Source of the DNA: Ficedula albicollis
Lineage: Eukaryota > Chordata > Aves > Passeriformes > Muscicapidae
NCBI RefSeq assembly: GCF_000247815.1
Contig: NC_021674.1
Span: 8,443,611-8,507,610, forward strand
DNA length: 64,000 nt
Direction: 5' to 3'
Made by a program: the position numbers and the translations under genes. Under the pieces are notes generated by a model. It was not told where the DNA came from, did not search any database, and was given only the letters and a program-made list of their open reading frames with translations. This document shows positions 28,815 to 41,626 of the stretch, piece by piece; positions within the stretch are counted from its first letter, which is position 1, and each line of letters starts with the position of its first letter.

Positions 28815-31800
28815 GCGAGCTAAAGTCAAAATCAATGAACCAAATTCTCAGGTAGACTAAAGCCATTTTAAGTCACTATGGCAACAGAAAGGGCTTCATA
28901 ATTACAGCAAATTATATTTATAGTCGCTTCGGGGAAATGTTCTTAGACCTCTCTTCTCCAGTTAATTGATGGACATTTAACTTTAAATATTGAACATCTT
29001 TGCAAAGACTACAATGGATCTTCCTTCTCTGTATACTCATAGCTGCCAACTAACTGACATCTACTTTTTTTATTTTTTGGGCCCTTAGATATTTTCCTGT
29101 GCAGGTACATTTCAGATTCCTGGCAATGGACTTACTCTTTTTAGCAGATCCTTCAGAACTGCCTGGTGTGTTCACAGGCAGCAAAACATTGTGATGCAAA
29201 AAAACAAAAAGGTGGTAGTCTTCAGAGAAAAAGGCTAAAGAGCACAAGCTTTTCAAAGACACCTTGCATAGCAGAGAAACATGGTGTATTTATCCAAATT
29301 TACAATGTGCTTTCTGTCAAGGTATTTAAGCATTACATAATGGATTTAAAACAAGAGCAGTGGCCTGGGACTGTCATTTAAAGCTACTTAGGTCTTGAAG
29401 GCTCAGCCTTACCCCATCCCACTTTGGGGAGGGTGAAGCAGTGCAGTGCACACAGATGTAGAATTGGCATCAAAAACTCAAGGAGCCACCTTTGAGTCAT
29501 TTACAGCCAGCTGCTGCCCCTGGTTTGCCAAAGCCAGGTTGGCTTGGTGCGTGTAACAGCAAGTGGCCACCCCTCAAGCCCCTAACTCAGTAGAGAAGGT
29601 CTGGCCCTCATGGAGCAGTGCAGGGCAGAGATAGACAGGGAAGAGAGCTGGGATATGTTCTCATGGGAGCACCAGAGGGAATTTCTTTATCCTCATTTCA
29701 TACTCCAAGTGGCTCCTCAGTTCTGCTTCTCCTCCTGGCTGGGGCATGGGGAGGGCACCACAGGATGGGACTTGCTGTCCCCACAGCACCTGGCCAGCCA
29801 AATGCAACTGCACCACTCATTTCCTTTGCACTGGTCTCAGCAATCTGCTCTCCAGTAAAGCAAGCCCCAAGTCCAATCCCAAACAGAAACATTAGGCTTT
29901 TCTTTCCCCACTCAGTGAGAAATCCTTCCAATATTTGCATCTCCTGAAGGCTCATGCACCACTCACCTCTCACTCCTCAAAAGCTGAAACAGAAACTCTC
30001 TTTCCTCGCAAAGTATCATCTCCAGCTGCTGGCCAAGTTTCATTGTTCTCCTCTGGATTTTATCTTGCCTTTCAGCAGCCTTTAAAGAAACACAGGCTTG
30101 GGCCTGGCGCACAAACTTCTCAGGGCCAGGCTCCTTGGCACAGCTGGTGCTCTACTGGCACAGCCAAAGGTGGCAATGTCCCTCTTCACCACTGCATCCC
30201 ATCAATCCCCCCTTACCCTTCCTGGTCCTGTGTCCCTCACTAATACAGGGACCTGGAAAGAAAGGCAATTTTTTTTCCCCTTCTGAAAATGCTTGCTGAT
30301 CAAAACCACACCAAGACCAAGACTGGAACCAGAGAGAACAGAACATTCCTGTGCAACTGAGAATTTAAGCAAGAAGCAGCTGCTGCTCACCCCAATTCCT
30401 CCACCTTCCTCCTTTCATGTAAATAAAGTTGCTTGTGGTCCTTTGATTAATCTGAGTTTAATATAATGACAGCAATAAATAATATTCTTCACAAAGAATG
30501 ATGTATTCCATAATCCACACCCCTTTACATTGTTTAGTTGGCAAAACCACAGCATGACTTTTGCCCATCCGTGCCTTCAAGGCAGTTGAAAGAATTTGTG
30601 CGGGAGGGGGAATTGATCCTCCAGAAACGATGCTGAAATATTGTTTTTCCTTTCCACCTAATAATTAAATTAAGCATTGCAGCACTAACATTTCCTGCGT
30701 GGTGGATATTGTCTGTCCATCCCTAATTAAAATGCACTTCCTTAAATGGGATGTACTTACTGTGTTAGCTAACTAAGTGGCCCACCATTTTCATTATGTA
30801 CTCTATTATACATTCATTATACATAGGTGTACCTAATTATATGTAGTTCCTGGTAGGTTCCTGTTCATCTGAAGTTGTTCTCAGCATTGATAATACCACT
30901 GATACTCATCACATAGCCAAGTTGTAAATATTTTAGCACCTGGTCTTTGTCTCTGTCCTAAACCCACTCTCACACCAAAGCCTTACAGGCTGCAGCATCG
31001 CCCCCAGCTCAGCCAGCAGACCACAGCCTGTGTGAATTTTGGGGTTCAGGGGCCAAATGCCTTCCAGAAGCTTAAGAAGAAAAACATTACAGAATTGAAA
31101 AACCTGCCAGAATAATAAAAATAAAAAAAGTCATGAGCTTTGTTTGCCACGTGTAGGTGCCTCTGGAAGCTGCCACAGCTGAGTGCAAAGATTCTGAGTG
31201 CTCACTGTGGCTTTTGCCACAGTAATAAAATAATTTTATGGTATTAATAAACTTTTGATGAGAGTAGAGGTTTTTCAGGTGATAATGAACTGCTTTGGAG
31301 GAGTCTGTTCACAGGTGGAGATGGAGCTTGCTTTGTTTCCTTCCTCCTTGTCTTTGCTGGCAGAATGGGGCTTGTGACCCTGGGGTCATAGAATCACAGA
31401 AGGGTTTGATCCAGAGAGGAACTTCTAAATGCCATTCAGTGCAACCCCTGCAATGAGCAGGAATATCTTCAACTCGCCGTTGCAGTGGGTGTTCTGGCAG
31501 GAGTGTCCCCAGGATCTTGCTGCAGGAAAGGCTCCAGCTTGGTCCTGTAATGCCACCATGCTTGAAATCACATCAAGAAACGTTTTTCTTTCTTTTTTTT
31601 TTTTTTTTTTTTTTTTCAGAAATTAATTTGCCTAGAACCAAGGGAAATCGTTGCATCTAATATGGTGATGATACGGAGGGACCTTGAGAAATGGGCTCAT
31701 TCTGGGTTTAAATTTCAGCTCTTCCTTGCCATCCTCTTTTGAAGTCAGCTCTGCATTTCAGCCCTGTTCTCCTCTTCTGCTTCCAACCTTGCAGTGCAGC

Positions 31801-33014
31801 CCTGCTGATGGCAGTGTCCTGTCCTGGCATGTGCTGTGTGACCTGGGCCACCCCAAGGCACCCTGAGGACAGAGTCTGCCCCATGCTTGCCACCCCTCTC
31901 CCACTGCCCACAGCAGGAGCCTTGTGCTGCTGGGATAGTTCCATGCACCTTCTCTCTAGAGAAGGAAAAAGTTGTTTGGGATCACAATCAAAAATGCAGA
32001 ATTAACACAGAGGAAGGAATCAGAGTTCCACATCTGTTCTGCTGTGAACGCTAATCAGTTTTAATATAAAGCATCAGTCATAGCCAAGCCCTGCTACATA
32101 AAACATCTGCAAACAGCAACAATTCTTCAATCTTAATGAAGTCTTGCACAGGAAAGCTGTTCCCCTTCTGCCCAGCCAAGAGCAGGGAGGTGGAGATGAA
32201 CTTTAGATGGCAAGCACCAACAAACTGGATTTTTGTACAGTCATCCTCCATCGGGCAGGTACATGGCTGTAGCTGTAGGGGCTTGCAGCAATCCCTGCAG
32301 TTTTAGAAAGCCTGGAGAAAAGACCATGGATCCCAACACAGACACTACTTCTCCCCCTGAATATACCCCTGAATAATATTCTTTCTTGAATATTATTACA
32401 GTTGTGCCAAAGATCCACTTTGTGGTTGGTGCTATCCAGATATAGCAGAGATGGACTTTGCCTCAAAGAGACTGGGTCATTTGAGGTAATTTTGCAGCAG
32501 GATGCTGCCCAAGTAGAACAAGTTTAGAAGAGCTGTAATTCATGTTAAATCAAAATGTCCAGAGTTTTCTAGAGGGCTGAAGGACTCAGGCACAGAATCC
32601 ATGAAGAGGAAGGCACTGTTTTCCTAATTCTCCACTGCTCTTGCTTGTGACACCTGCTGCATCCCATCCCTATGTCAGGGATCTTACAGGAGCGGTGCTG
32701 GGGAGGGGCCCTGAAGTTTGTGCAGTGGGAAGGTGTTTTCCACCGAGATGATAGAGTCTGATGGGTCTTTATCACAATGAAATTGTATTTTCAGCCTTCT
32801 TTATCATGGGGAGTAATTGCACAGGAAAGTTCTGTGACAGTAAAGAACCTCTTTTGATCAGCCACCTAAACTCCTTGGAAATGGCACATGGACACAAGTA
32901 CTTCTCTATAGACTTTTTTTTGTTTTTTAAAGGGCATCTCAAAATGGCACTGCTTTTATGGGGAACACTTTTTTCTTATTTCCAATTCTAACTTCTCTTT
33001 TCATCAGCCCTGAA
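28815..33014. other. Unique non-coding stretch, one interval resembling a conserved element
   Basis: No supportable gene. Contents are a CR1 remnant (31387-31480), a T24 run (31593-31616) and an AT-rich interval at about 30420-30870 that is rich in TAATTA/ATTA words and free of repeats. The latter reads like vertebrate conserved non-coding DNA, but that is only an impression without alignment. Confidence 0.5.
31387..31480 (-). mobile_element. CR1 LINE 3'-end remnant
   Basis: The plus strand reads TCATAGAATCACAGAAGGG followed by a decayed version of the CR1 3' end (CAACCCCTGCAATGAGCAGG, then ATCTTCAACT). This is the reverse complement of the avian CR1 terminus, so the element lies on the minus strand. 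Only the last ~90 bp are recognisable. Confidence 0.7.
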
Positions 33015-33019
33015 GTACT

Positions 33020-33060
33020 AAGGCAGCTGGCCTAAATGCTCATTGTAGATCCCTTCCAAC
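33020..33060 (+). mobile_element. CR1 LINE 3' end feeding into a satellite
   Basis: The words GGCAGCTGGCCTAAATG and TGTAGATCCCTTCCAAC are the last ~40 bp of a typical CR1 3' UTR on the plus strand. CR1 normally ends in a short ATTCT-type repeat; here the terminal repeat position is occupied by the (CTCTT)n array that starts at the next base. Upstream CR1 body is missing, as usual for 5'-truncated copies. Confidence 0.65.
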
Positions 33061-34546
33061 TCTCTTCTCTTCTCTTCTCTTCTCTTCTCTTCTCTTCTCT
33101 TCTCTTCTCTTCTCTTCTCTTCTCTTCTCTTCTCTTCTCTTCTCTTCTCTTCTCTTCTCTTCTCTTCTCTTCTCTTCTCTTCTCTTCTCTTCTCTTCTCT
33201 TCTCTTCTCTTCTCTTCTCTTCTCTTCTCTTCTCTTCTCTTCTCTTCTCTTCTCTTCTCTTCTCTTCTCTTCTCTTCTCTTCTCTTCTCTTCTCTTCTCT
33301 TCTCTTCTCTTCTCTTCTCTTCTCTTCTCTTCTCTTCTCTTCTCTTCTCTTCTCTTCTCTTCTCTTCTCTTCTCTTCTCTTCTCTTCTCTTCTCTTCTCT
33401 TCTCTTCTCTTCTCTTCTCTTCTCTTCTCTTCTCTTCTCTTCTCTTCTCTTCTCTTCTCTTCTCTTCTCTTCTCTTCTCTTCTCTTCTCTTCTCTTCTCT
33501 TCTCTTCTCTTCTCTTCTCTTCTCTTCTCTTCTCTTCTCTTCTCTTCTCTTCTCTTCTCTTCTCTTCTCTTCTCTTCTCTTCTCTTCTCTTCTCTTCTCT
33601 TCTCTTCTCTTCTCTTCTCTTCTCTTCTCTTCTCTTCTCTTCTCTTCTCTTCTCTTCTCTTCTCTTCTCTTCTCTTCTCTTCTCTTCTCTTCTCTTCTCT
33701 TCTCTTCTCTTCTCTTCTCTTCTCTTCTCTTCTCTTCTCTTCTCTTCTCTTCTCTTCTCTTCTCTTCTCTTCTCTTCTCTTCTCTTCTCTTCTCTTCTCT
33801 TCTCTTCTCTTCTCTTCTCTTCTCTTCTCTTCTCTTCTCTTCTCTTCTCTTCTCTTCTCTTCTCTTCTCTTCTCTTCTCTTCTCTTCTCTTCTCTTCTCT
33901 TCTCTTCTCTTCTCTTCTCTTCTCTTCTCTTCTCTTCTCTTCTCTTCTCTTCTCTTCTCTTCTCTTCTCTTCTCTTCTCTTCTCTTCTCTTCTCTTCTCT
34001 TCTCTTCTCTTCTCTTCTCTTCTCTTCTCTTCTCTTCTCTTCTCTTCTCTTCTCTTCTCTTCTCTTCTCTTCTCTTCTCTTCTCTTCTCTTCTCTTCTCT
34101 TCTCTTCTCTTCTCTTCTCTTCTCTTCTCTTCTCTTCTCTTCTCTTCTCTTCTCTTCTCTTCTCTTCTCTTCTCTTCTCTTCTCTTCTCTTCTCTTCTCT
34201 TCTCTTCTCTTCTCTTCTCTTCTCTTCTCTTCTCTTCTCTTCTCTTCTCTTCTCTTCTCTTCTCTTCTCTTCTCTTCTCTTCTCTTCTCTTCTCTTCTCT
34301 TCTCTTCTCTTCTCTTCTCTTCTCTTCTCTTCTCTTCTCTTCTCTTCTCTTCTCTTCTCTTCTCTTCTCTTCTCTTCTCTTCTCTTCTCTTCTCTTCTCT
34401 TCTCTTCTCTTCTCTTCTCTTCTCTTCTCTTCTCTTCTCTTCTCTTCTCTTCTCTTCTCTTCTCTTCTCTTCTCTTCTCTTCTCTTCTCTTCTCTTCTCT
34501 TCTCTTCTCTTCTCTTCTCTTCTCTTCTCTTCTCTTCTCTTCTCTT
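33061..34546 (+). repeat. Pure (CTCTT)n pentanucleotide array, 1.49 kb
   Basis: About 297 copies of a five-base unit with no visible interruption, ending in a short degenerate TTCTCTCCTCTTCTC tail up to 34564. The strand is pure pyrimidine, so it is a polypurine-polypyrimidine tract able to form triplex (H-DNA). The three ~530-codon frames across it (REEKR or LLFSS repeats) are repeat translations and not genes. It begins at the CR1 3' end at 33060, which suggests growth from a CR1 terminal microsatellite. Confidence 0.97.
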
Positions 34547-34564
34547 TCTCTCCTCTTCTCTTTA

Positions 34565-35552
34565 CAGTGATAAGACTTTTCAGACAGGAGAAATATGTCT
34601 GCTGCAAACACCCAGCCATGGCTCCTAGTTAGCACCTCACAGGCATCTGCAAGAACGGTAATTTTTCTTTTGTGAAGAAACTGGGTTAATATGACCTTTT
34701 ATGAGGAAAAAGTAGGCATGAAATAATTGTGATGAGAAATGTTTGCAGCGTGGTCAGGTCTGAAATGAGCAGAGCAGTGTGGGAGTCATGGCAAGTGAGC
34801 CTCTTCCATCAGTTTGCAACCAAGAAGAGAAGGAAGAGGGAATAGGCAGCCCTGGATTCTCTCTGAGCTAAAGGAGTTATTGGTTCAGGTAGTGTGATGG
34901 CCTAAATTAAAGAGATTATTCACCCCTCCTAGTTGTTTTAAAGTATCATTGGGGACTTTGATGCTTTTTTAGAAACCAGATTACCAGCTGTGCATCTCAG
35001 GGAGCTGGGTGAGCTGGAAGATGAATGCTGCTGAGAGATTCATGCACCAGCTGGAATGAACTCGGTGCAGAAAGAGGAAATAAAATCACAAGTCATGAAT
35101 ACAGCATCACATCCCTTCAGGCATTCTCACACCTTCAATAGGCACATTTTGTAAAGCTCACTCAGGTGGAAAAAATTAATATTTTTTTTGTTCTCCACCC
35201 AAAGTCACAGTGACAAACTGAATTATTGGGCAGCAGGTGAAAAATCATCTTGATTCTTTTTCTGTCTTTGCTTTTGAAACCACCTGTTTCAAAACAATTG
35301 AAATTCTGTTTCCACTTGCCTGTGAGGAGCTTTAAAGCTCCATTTGCCCTGAAAGAATGTGGCCTCTGTTCCTGTCAAAAGGAGCTGAGTGCATCTTCCC
35401 AAACCTAGCCCTTAACCACACTGCTGTAGGGTAAAACAGAACTAGGAAATCTCTAGGGAATTTTTTTTTTTTAAAGATTGCTGTTTGAATACTGCTGAAT
35501 CACTAAGGTTAATTATAATGCCTTTATGCAGTGTTTTGGAAGGTACCACAAC
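34565..35552. other. Unique non-coding stretch
   Basis: No gene or repeat recognised apart from short T runs (around 35181 and 35461). Confidence 0.5.
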
Positions 35553-36219
35553 ATAACAAGCTATGGCACTGAGCTGTTTACACAGCAACACCATGTAATT
35601 GTTGAAAAAAGACACAGTGCCAGGCTGTTCCACAAGAAGCTGCCCTTTTATTCAGCAATTGCTTTCAAAAGCAGTATTTGCTCTACTACTAAGATCAACA
35701 GCTAATTTCTCCTGCCCCTCTTTGTCAGGATTGGTGGAATCAGGAAATATTTCTGTCAATCTTCTCTCACCAAGTGTTTCAAAAAGTCACTTCTCTTCTC
35801 TAGTAGTGTTTAATTTAGAAGGTGATCAGTTAAAAAAAAGCAAAAAAAACAAAAAGTCACTTCTCTTCTCTAGTAGTGTTTTATTTAGAGGGTGATCAGT
35901 TAAAAAAAAGCAAAAAAACCATAACAAGCTATGGCACTGAGCTGTTTACACAGCAACACCATGTAATTGTTGAAAAAAGACACAGTGCCAGGCTGTTCCA
36001 CAAGAAGCTGCCCTTTTATTCAGCAATTGCTTTCAAAAGCAGTATTTGCTCTACTACTAAGATCAACAGCTAATTTCTCCTGCCCCTCTTTGTCAGGATT
36101 GGTGGAGTCAGGAAATATTTCTGTCAATCTTCTCTCACCAAGTGTTTCAAAAAGTCACTTCTCTTCTCTAGTAGTGTTTAATTTAGAAGGTGATCAGTTA
36201 AAAAAAAGCAAAAAAAACC
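35553..36219 (+). repeat. 368-bp tandem duplication
   Basis: The unit beginning ATAACAAGCTATGGCACTG occurs at 35553 and again at 35921. With X = the first 228 bp and Y = a 70-bp segment, the order is X-Y-Y'-X-Y. The two X copies differ at about one base (GGAATCAGG versus GGAGTCAGG). Short frames found in both copies encode the same peptides because of the duplication; they match no known family. Confidence 0.93.
35781..35920 (+). repeat. 70-bp tandem duplication nested in the larger unit
   Basis: The 70-bp segment starting AAAAAGTCACTTCTCTTCTC is at 35781-35850 and 35851-35920, with two substitutions and a one-base length change in the A tract. The downstream large copy has one version only (36149-36218). 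Confidence 0.9.
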
Positions 36220-39200
36220 AAAAAATAGTAAAAATCAAACACAACCCCACTCCATACACTACCACCACCACCCCCCAAAAAAAAATCAGGGCAAAGAAGG
36301 ACTATCCAACTCTTAACTATGATCCAAGACTGACCTTAGGTAAAGTGGACTGAGTGAGGAAATAAATACCAACCTGTTCTGTTCCAGCAGGGCTTGCTAT
36401 TAAGATATTTTGGAAATCAGGCTTCATAGTCTCAAAAAAACCACCACCCTCTGTCTGCCATTCTGGGGCTGATTTTGCAGTTCTGGCAAATTTTATTTGC
36501 AGCCAACTTCAGACTAAACCCCAGGTCTCTTGCTAGCCTAAGAGAGACATAAAGCTCAGATGCTGGATTGGATGACACAAGGTTTGAGGCTGTGATTTTA
36601 GGCTGGTTTTAAGAGTGTGGATGCATGAACTTGGGGGCAGTGCAGCTGGAACCTGCCTGCTCTGTCGGGATCCTTTCTTCCCAGATACTGACACTGCTCC
36701 TTGCTGTGCTCCACCTTGCCCCAAAGGCAGGCAGCAGACAGCAGCTGCCACCCCAATCCTGGTCCCCTTCACCTGGGGAACAGCTCCAACTGGGCTAAGT
36801 GTGGCCAGCCCAGACAGGCTGCCTTTCCCCACCAGAGAAAGAGGAATGTCTGAAGTAGCCAGGAACTGGCAGTGCTGTCTTTATACCTGACCTTCCAACC
36901 CAGAAGGGCAAGTTGGGAACAACAAATTTCCATTAATTCTGGCAGCACTGAATATACTGAAGGAATTGCACAGTATTCATGCCTTCTGTCAGCTGGGAAA
37001 GGGGTTGAATTCATGCAACAAATTATTCAGAAGAAATTGTTTGCCAGACTCTCATTATGAGCTCTACAGAACAGAGGAGCTGATACATCAGATACAATTA
37101 ACTTCATATTATAAAACCCTTTTGGGATGTAGACACTAGACCCTGCCAGCCCTACTGTACTGTCAGGGCCTGGCTGCTCATGATTTTTACAGGAACCTAT
37201 ATCTATCCCTCCTGTGTGTGTCTGCAGGGAGCAAAACCCTTTAAAATCTGGGAGATATTGTCCACTCTGTCTGAAGAACAGAGCAACACACCCCAGACCA
37301 CTGCCAGCAGAATCCAAATGCGACATTTGAGTGTGACTAAGCATTCCTCAAAGCAGTCAGATATCAAGCTCCCAAGCACTAGCACTGAAAAGGATTTTCG
37401 ATTGCGTTGCAGCCAGCAGGATTTTGCTGAAGGCAAAGCTAGACCAGCACCTGTCTGCTTTTTGAATCAGATCCCCAATTACAAGGTCTGTGCTCAGTGC
37501 AGTCAATAAATCCTTTCAGGACAAGACACCTGCATTCTGCTCACCGCAACATGGGGTCTGTGGCCAGAGCAGCAGTCCAATCTGTGGGGTGAGAAAGTGC
37601 AATTGGTTCACAAAAAAGGGGAAGCAGCAAAGCAGATTCAGCTGACACCAAAATGTCCAATAGAGTCTATGCTGTTTCACCAGATTGCTCACAGCAGCTC
37701 AGAAAATATAACTCTTGCCTTTTTTAATGCACTGTGTTGGACTTTTAATGCAAATTTATATTCTTGTCAACTTCTATTTTTTAGTCATTTTCAAGCTATA
37801 CTTCATTGGCCAATGTGAAATGTATTTTTAACTTACAGGGACCTCAGTAAAAACAAAAATAGCAAATTGTTTCATTTTCTTAACAGCCAGGGAAATAAAC
37901 ATCAATTAGGTGCACCGCTCTGCACAGAAGCAATGGGAGAAAAAAGAGAAATGAGTCCTGCAGCTGAGTGGAAATCATTGCTTGAAGCAATTTGAGAGGT
38001 GAAGTTCATCCTAAGTGCTCAGAGGCCAACACTGTGTGCTCCTAAGGAAAATATATGTTGGGCTTTTTCAGTATCTATTGCTATCGTTTATTCAGAAGGA
38101 AGTTTTTTAGTGCTTTTAATGTAAATGCTGATTTTGGAGTAATTCAATTTAATTAACCGAACCCAAAATGATGTTTGCATCAGCAAGTAGCAAAAGAGAG
38201 ACTCAAATCACTGCCATCATCCCCTGAACTCTCACACAAAGGGCTCTTAATAACATATCACTTCCTGAGACAGAAGAGAAGAGAGCATTATAGGGAAGAA
38301 AACCGAGAGACATCCTGCTGAGATAGGCATCGTTCCTCTCAGACCTGCTTTGTTCTTTCTAGAGCAGCAGCTCTGATGGTGACCATTAGAATAACCCACA
38401 GAGGTGGTTTAGTTGCCCAGCATGTTAACAGCAGGGATCAGATTTGCTTCACATCTACACACATGGCAAAGAGGGGGAAATGCTCTGTAAAACACCATTT
38501 CAAACTGCTGGTAATACACAATCATAATTTTGTGCTGCCAGTGCAGGGCTGGCTCAAGAAATAGCTGAGATTTTGGCTGTGATGTACCTGCTCCCAACAG
38601 CTTTTGGAAAATGAAGGTTCCAAAAGGTATCACTGTGCTCTCTTAAATGTCAGAAGTGCCCAACATAAGCAAATCATATGGAAATAAGAAGTGCAGGGCC
38701 AAGCTAAAATAAGGAGCAGGTCAGGGTGCATCCCCAAGCTCTAATGTGATTTAGAAATAACATTAAGAACTATCTAGTCATGCAGCTTTTACAAATGCAA
38801 ACGTGTGATCACAGAAGCAAAAAAGACCACGCAATTGTCAAACTTGAGTTACTCACACCAAGTAAAAGCAGGGCAGGGAACAGCCTCCCTATATTGGGAA
38901 GGCTGAATAAGCAACTGGGATTTTCATTTTTCTCAGGGACCAAAGTTCTCTTGCAAAGGAGCTCCTGTGGTCGTGCATGTGGGCTGGTGCATGTTTGGGC
39001 AGACACTGAAAAGAAGGCAGAAGTGGAAGCACTGAAATCCACATCAAGAGGCAAGAGTAGTTTTGGAGCAGGGTCAAAGTGAGTGAAAAGGAAAAAGTGA
39101 AAGGCTCTGTGATTGCTGAAGAAGTTGAGAGTAGAGGATGTCAAGAATTAAGCTTTCCTCCTGAATCTCACTGAGATACCCTTTTCCCTGTGGAAAGTCA

Positions 39201-40031
39201 CTGTGGTAGTTTTAAACAGAGATGAGAGGGCAGGGCCATGGAAACTCAGTGACGTGCAAGGAGGTGCTTGGTGGTGACAGCTGTTTCCTGGGCCTCCTCC
39301 TCTCCTGATGGCTCAGATGAATTTAAATTGGGTGCAAGCCTGTACCAGGGTCAGGAAAATGAGCAAGGGAACAGATCCCACCATCCTCTCAGAGGCATAC
39401 ATTAAAATCAGTGTCAGGCACAAATTTGCTTTAACATCTGCAGAAGTCTTAACTGGCACTGCTAATTGAATCTGAAGGGCTTTGGGGTTTTTTAATTCAA
39501 CTAAGATTAGCACAGAGATTTGCAGGAGAAAGCTGTTGCTTGGCCTTAACAAGTGGGAAGTGCTGTAGACACTGGAGAGCAGGTGAGACAGAGACTGGTG
39601 AGAGTCCTGGGTGTCCCAGGAACCTCACAGGTTCCCTTGCAGGATTTAAGGTCCAGAATTTGGCTCCTCAGTGCTTGTAATTCACTGTGTGGAGTCTCTA
39701 TCCACATCTGCATCAACCTGCCCATCAGGTTTGTGCCCTGCTACAATTAAAGTGGAAGTTTTAAACCATAGATCAAACAGGACTTCCAGCCATTCCCAAC
39801 CTGTCCTAGAGGAAATAAGCATGGGAGATGGGATGTGTAAGGATTTTTTGGATGAATTGTGGTTCAATAAAATGCATAATAGGAAAAAAACATTAATGGA
39901 AGATGTTTGCCACTGTAAAAATCAAGTACCCACGATTTAGCAGGTAGCAGATTTAATGCTGCCTGTGTGAACTTTATTGTACTCTCTCCCACCACACAAG
40001 AGTGGTTGATTGCAATGTCATAAACTGCTTC
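36220..40031. other. Unique non-coding stretch
   Basis: No supportable gene in 3.8 kb. An A/C-rich tract lies at 36230-36290 with (ACC)n and A9. A 109-codon plus-strand frame (37180-37509) is the most protein-like but has no recognisable domain. An ATTA-rich interval near 38085-38200 resembles non-coding conserved DNA in style only. Confidence 0.5.
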
Positions 40032-40713
<682 letters not shown>

Positions 40714-41070
40714 CAGTGCTTATGTCTCTCTTATGGAGGAAATTTGATTTTCTAACTGCATAATATTTAACTATAATATACTGTTAATGTGAATTCCTTC
40801 TAAGCAGCCTGGATGGCAAATGCTGAGAATTTGAAAGTGGCTGTGTAATGCTATTTGGGATGCTTGAACTGCAAAGGTTAGTGTGCTGCTTAATTTCCTC
40901 TGCATGTAGCAGAACACAGTAAGAAGTGTTTGCAGTACAGAGTGTTATTAAGAGAGAGAGGGGACTAATTCTAGACTGGGGTCTGTTTAAATCAGTGCCT
41001 TCAGGAAGGGAATCTGCAAGGGGTAGCCAAAACATGGCACTGCACCAGGGTACTCCATGCACATTCCATC

Positions 41071-41512
41071 TAGGGCCGGCTGCAGGATGGGTGTGGGGGT
41101 TTTATTGGTCGGGAGGACGGTGGTCAGGACAGGCTCAGGAGCTCTCTGCATTCTGGTCTTGAAGTTTGTAGTTTATTATACGGGCGTGGGTGTAAGAGAG
41201 AGTGTAAGAGAGAGAGTAGAGCATGGGGAGCAAAGAGGATAAGAGAGAATATAAGAGGGGTAAGCGAGGTAAGAGAGCGATTTCCCGTTCCTAGGGCCGG
41301 CTGCAGGATGGGTGTGGGGGTTTTATTGGTCGGGAGGACGGTGGTCAGGACAGGCTCAGGAGCTCTCTGCATTCTGGTCTTGAAGTTTGTAGTTTATTAT
41401 ACGGGCGTGGGTGTAAGAGAGAGTGTAAGAGAGAGAGTAGAGCATGGGGAGCAAAGAGGATAAGAGAGAATATAAGAGGGGTAAGCGAGGCAAGAGAGCG
41501 ATTTCCCGTTCA
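41071..41512 (-). repeat. 221-bp tandem duplication
   Basis: Copies at 41071-41291 and 41292-41512 are almost identical; the only difference I see is GCGAGGTAAG versus GCGAGGCAAG. The unit contains the 3' half of the LTR and a few bases (TAGGGCCGGC) that may be flank. Confidence 0.95.
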
Positions 41513-41626
41513 CAATACAGTAAGTATTCTTCTATGATGAATATTCCAATTTCCATTAACCAATCTAATACAATATACTAATTTCCTAATATTTGCACGC
41601 AACCTATAGGAATCACTAAATTACCA
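41071..41626 (-). mobile_element. Solo LTR, family 3 (ERVK-like), with internal duplication
   Basis: Read on the minus strand, the element starts TGGTAATTTAGTGATTCC near 41626, passes through a TATATTG/ATTAGATTGG U3-like block and ends in ...CATCCTGCAGCCGGCCCTA. An AATAAAC polyadenylation-like word occurs twice because of the duplication. Without the 221-bp repeat it would be about 335 bp, a usual length for short class II avian LTRs. I recognise the wording as passerine ERVK-like but am unsure of the exact ends; no target duplication was found. The adjacent 41627-41880 shows possible but unproven retroviral coding remnants on the minus strand. Confidence 0.65.

Noticed and set aside
28815..28819. 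Target-site duplication for the ERVL-type LTR
   Set aside because: GTTAA on the left and GCGAG on the right do not match, so none is claimed.
28573..28866. Minus-strand frame with SLTH repeats
   Set aside because: Produced by the (TGAG)n microsatellite within the LTR.
33018..34635. Open frames of about 530 codons made of REEKR or LLFSS repeats
   Set aside because: A five-base unit without stops stays open in several frames. Not a coiled-coil gene.
37180..37509. 109-codon plus-strand frame preceded by a CTGCAGG splice-like word inside it
   Set aside because: No recognisable domain and no consistent exon boundaries.
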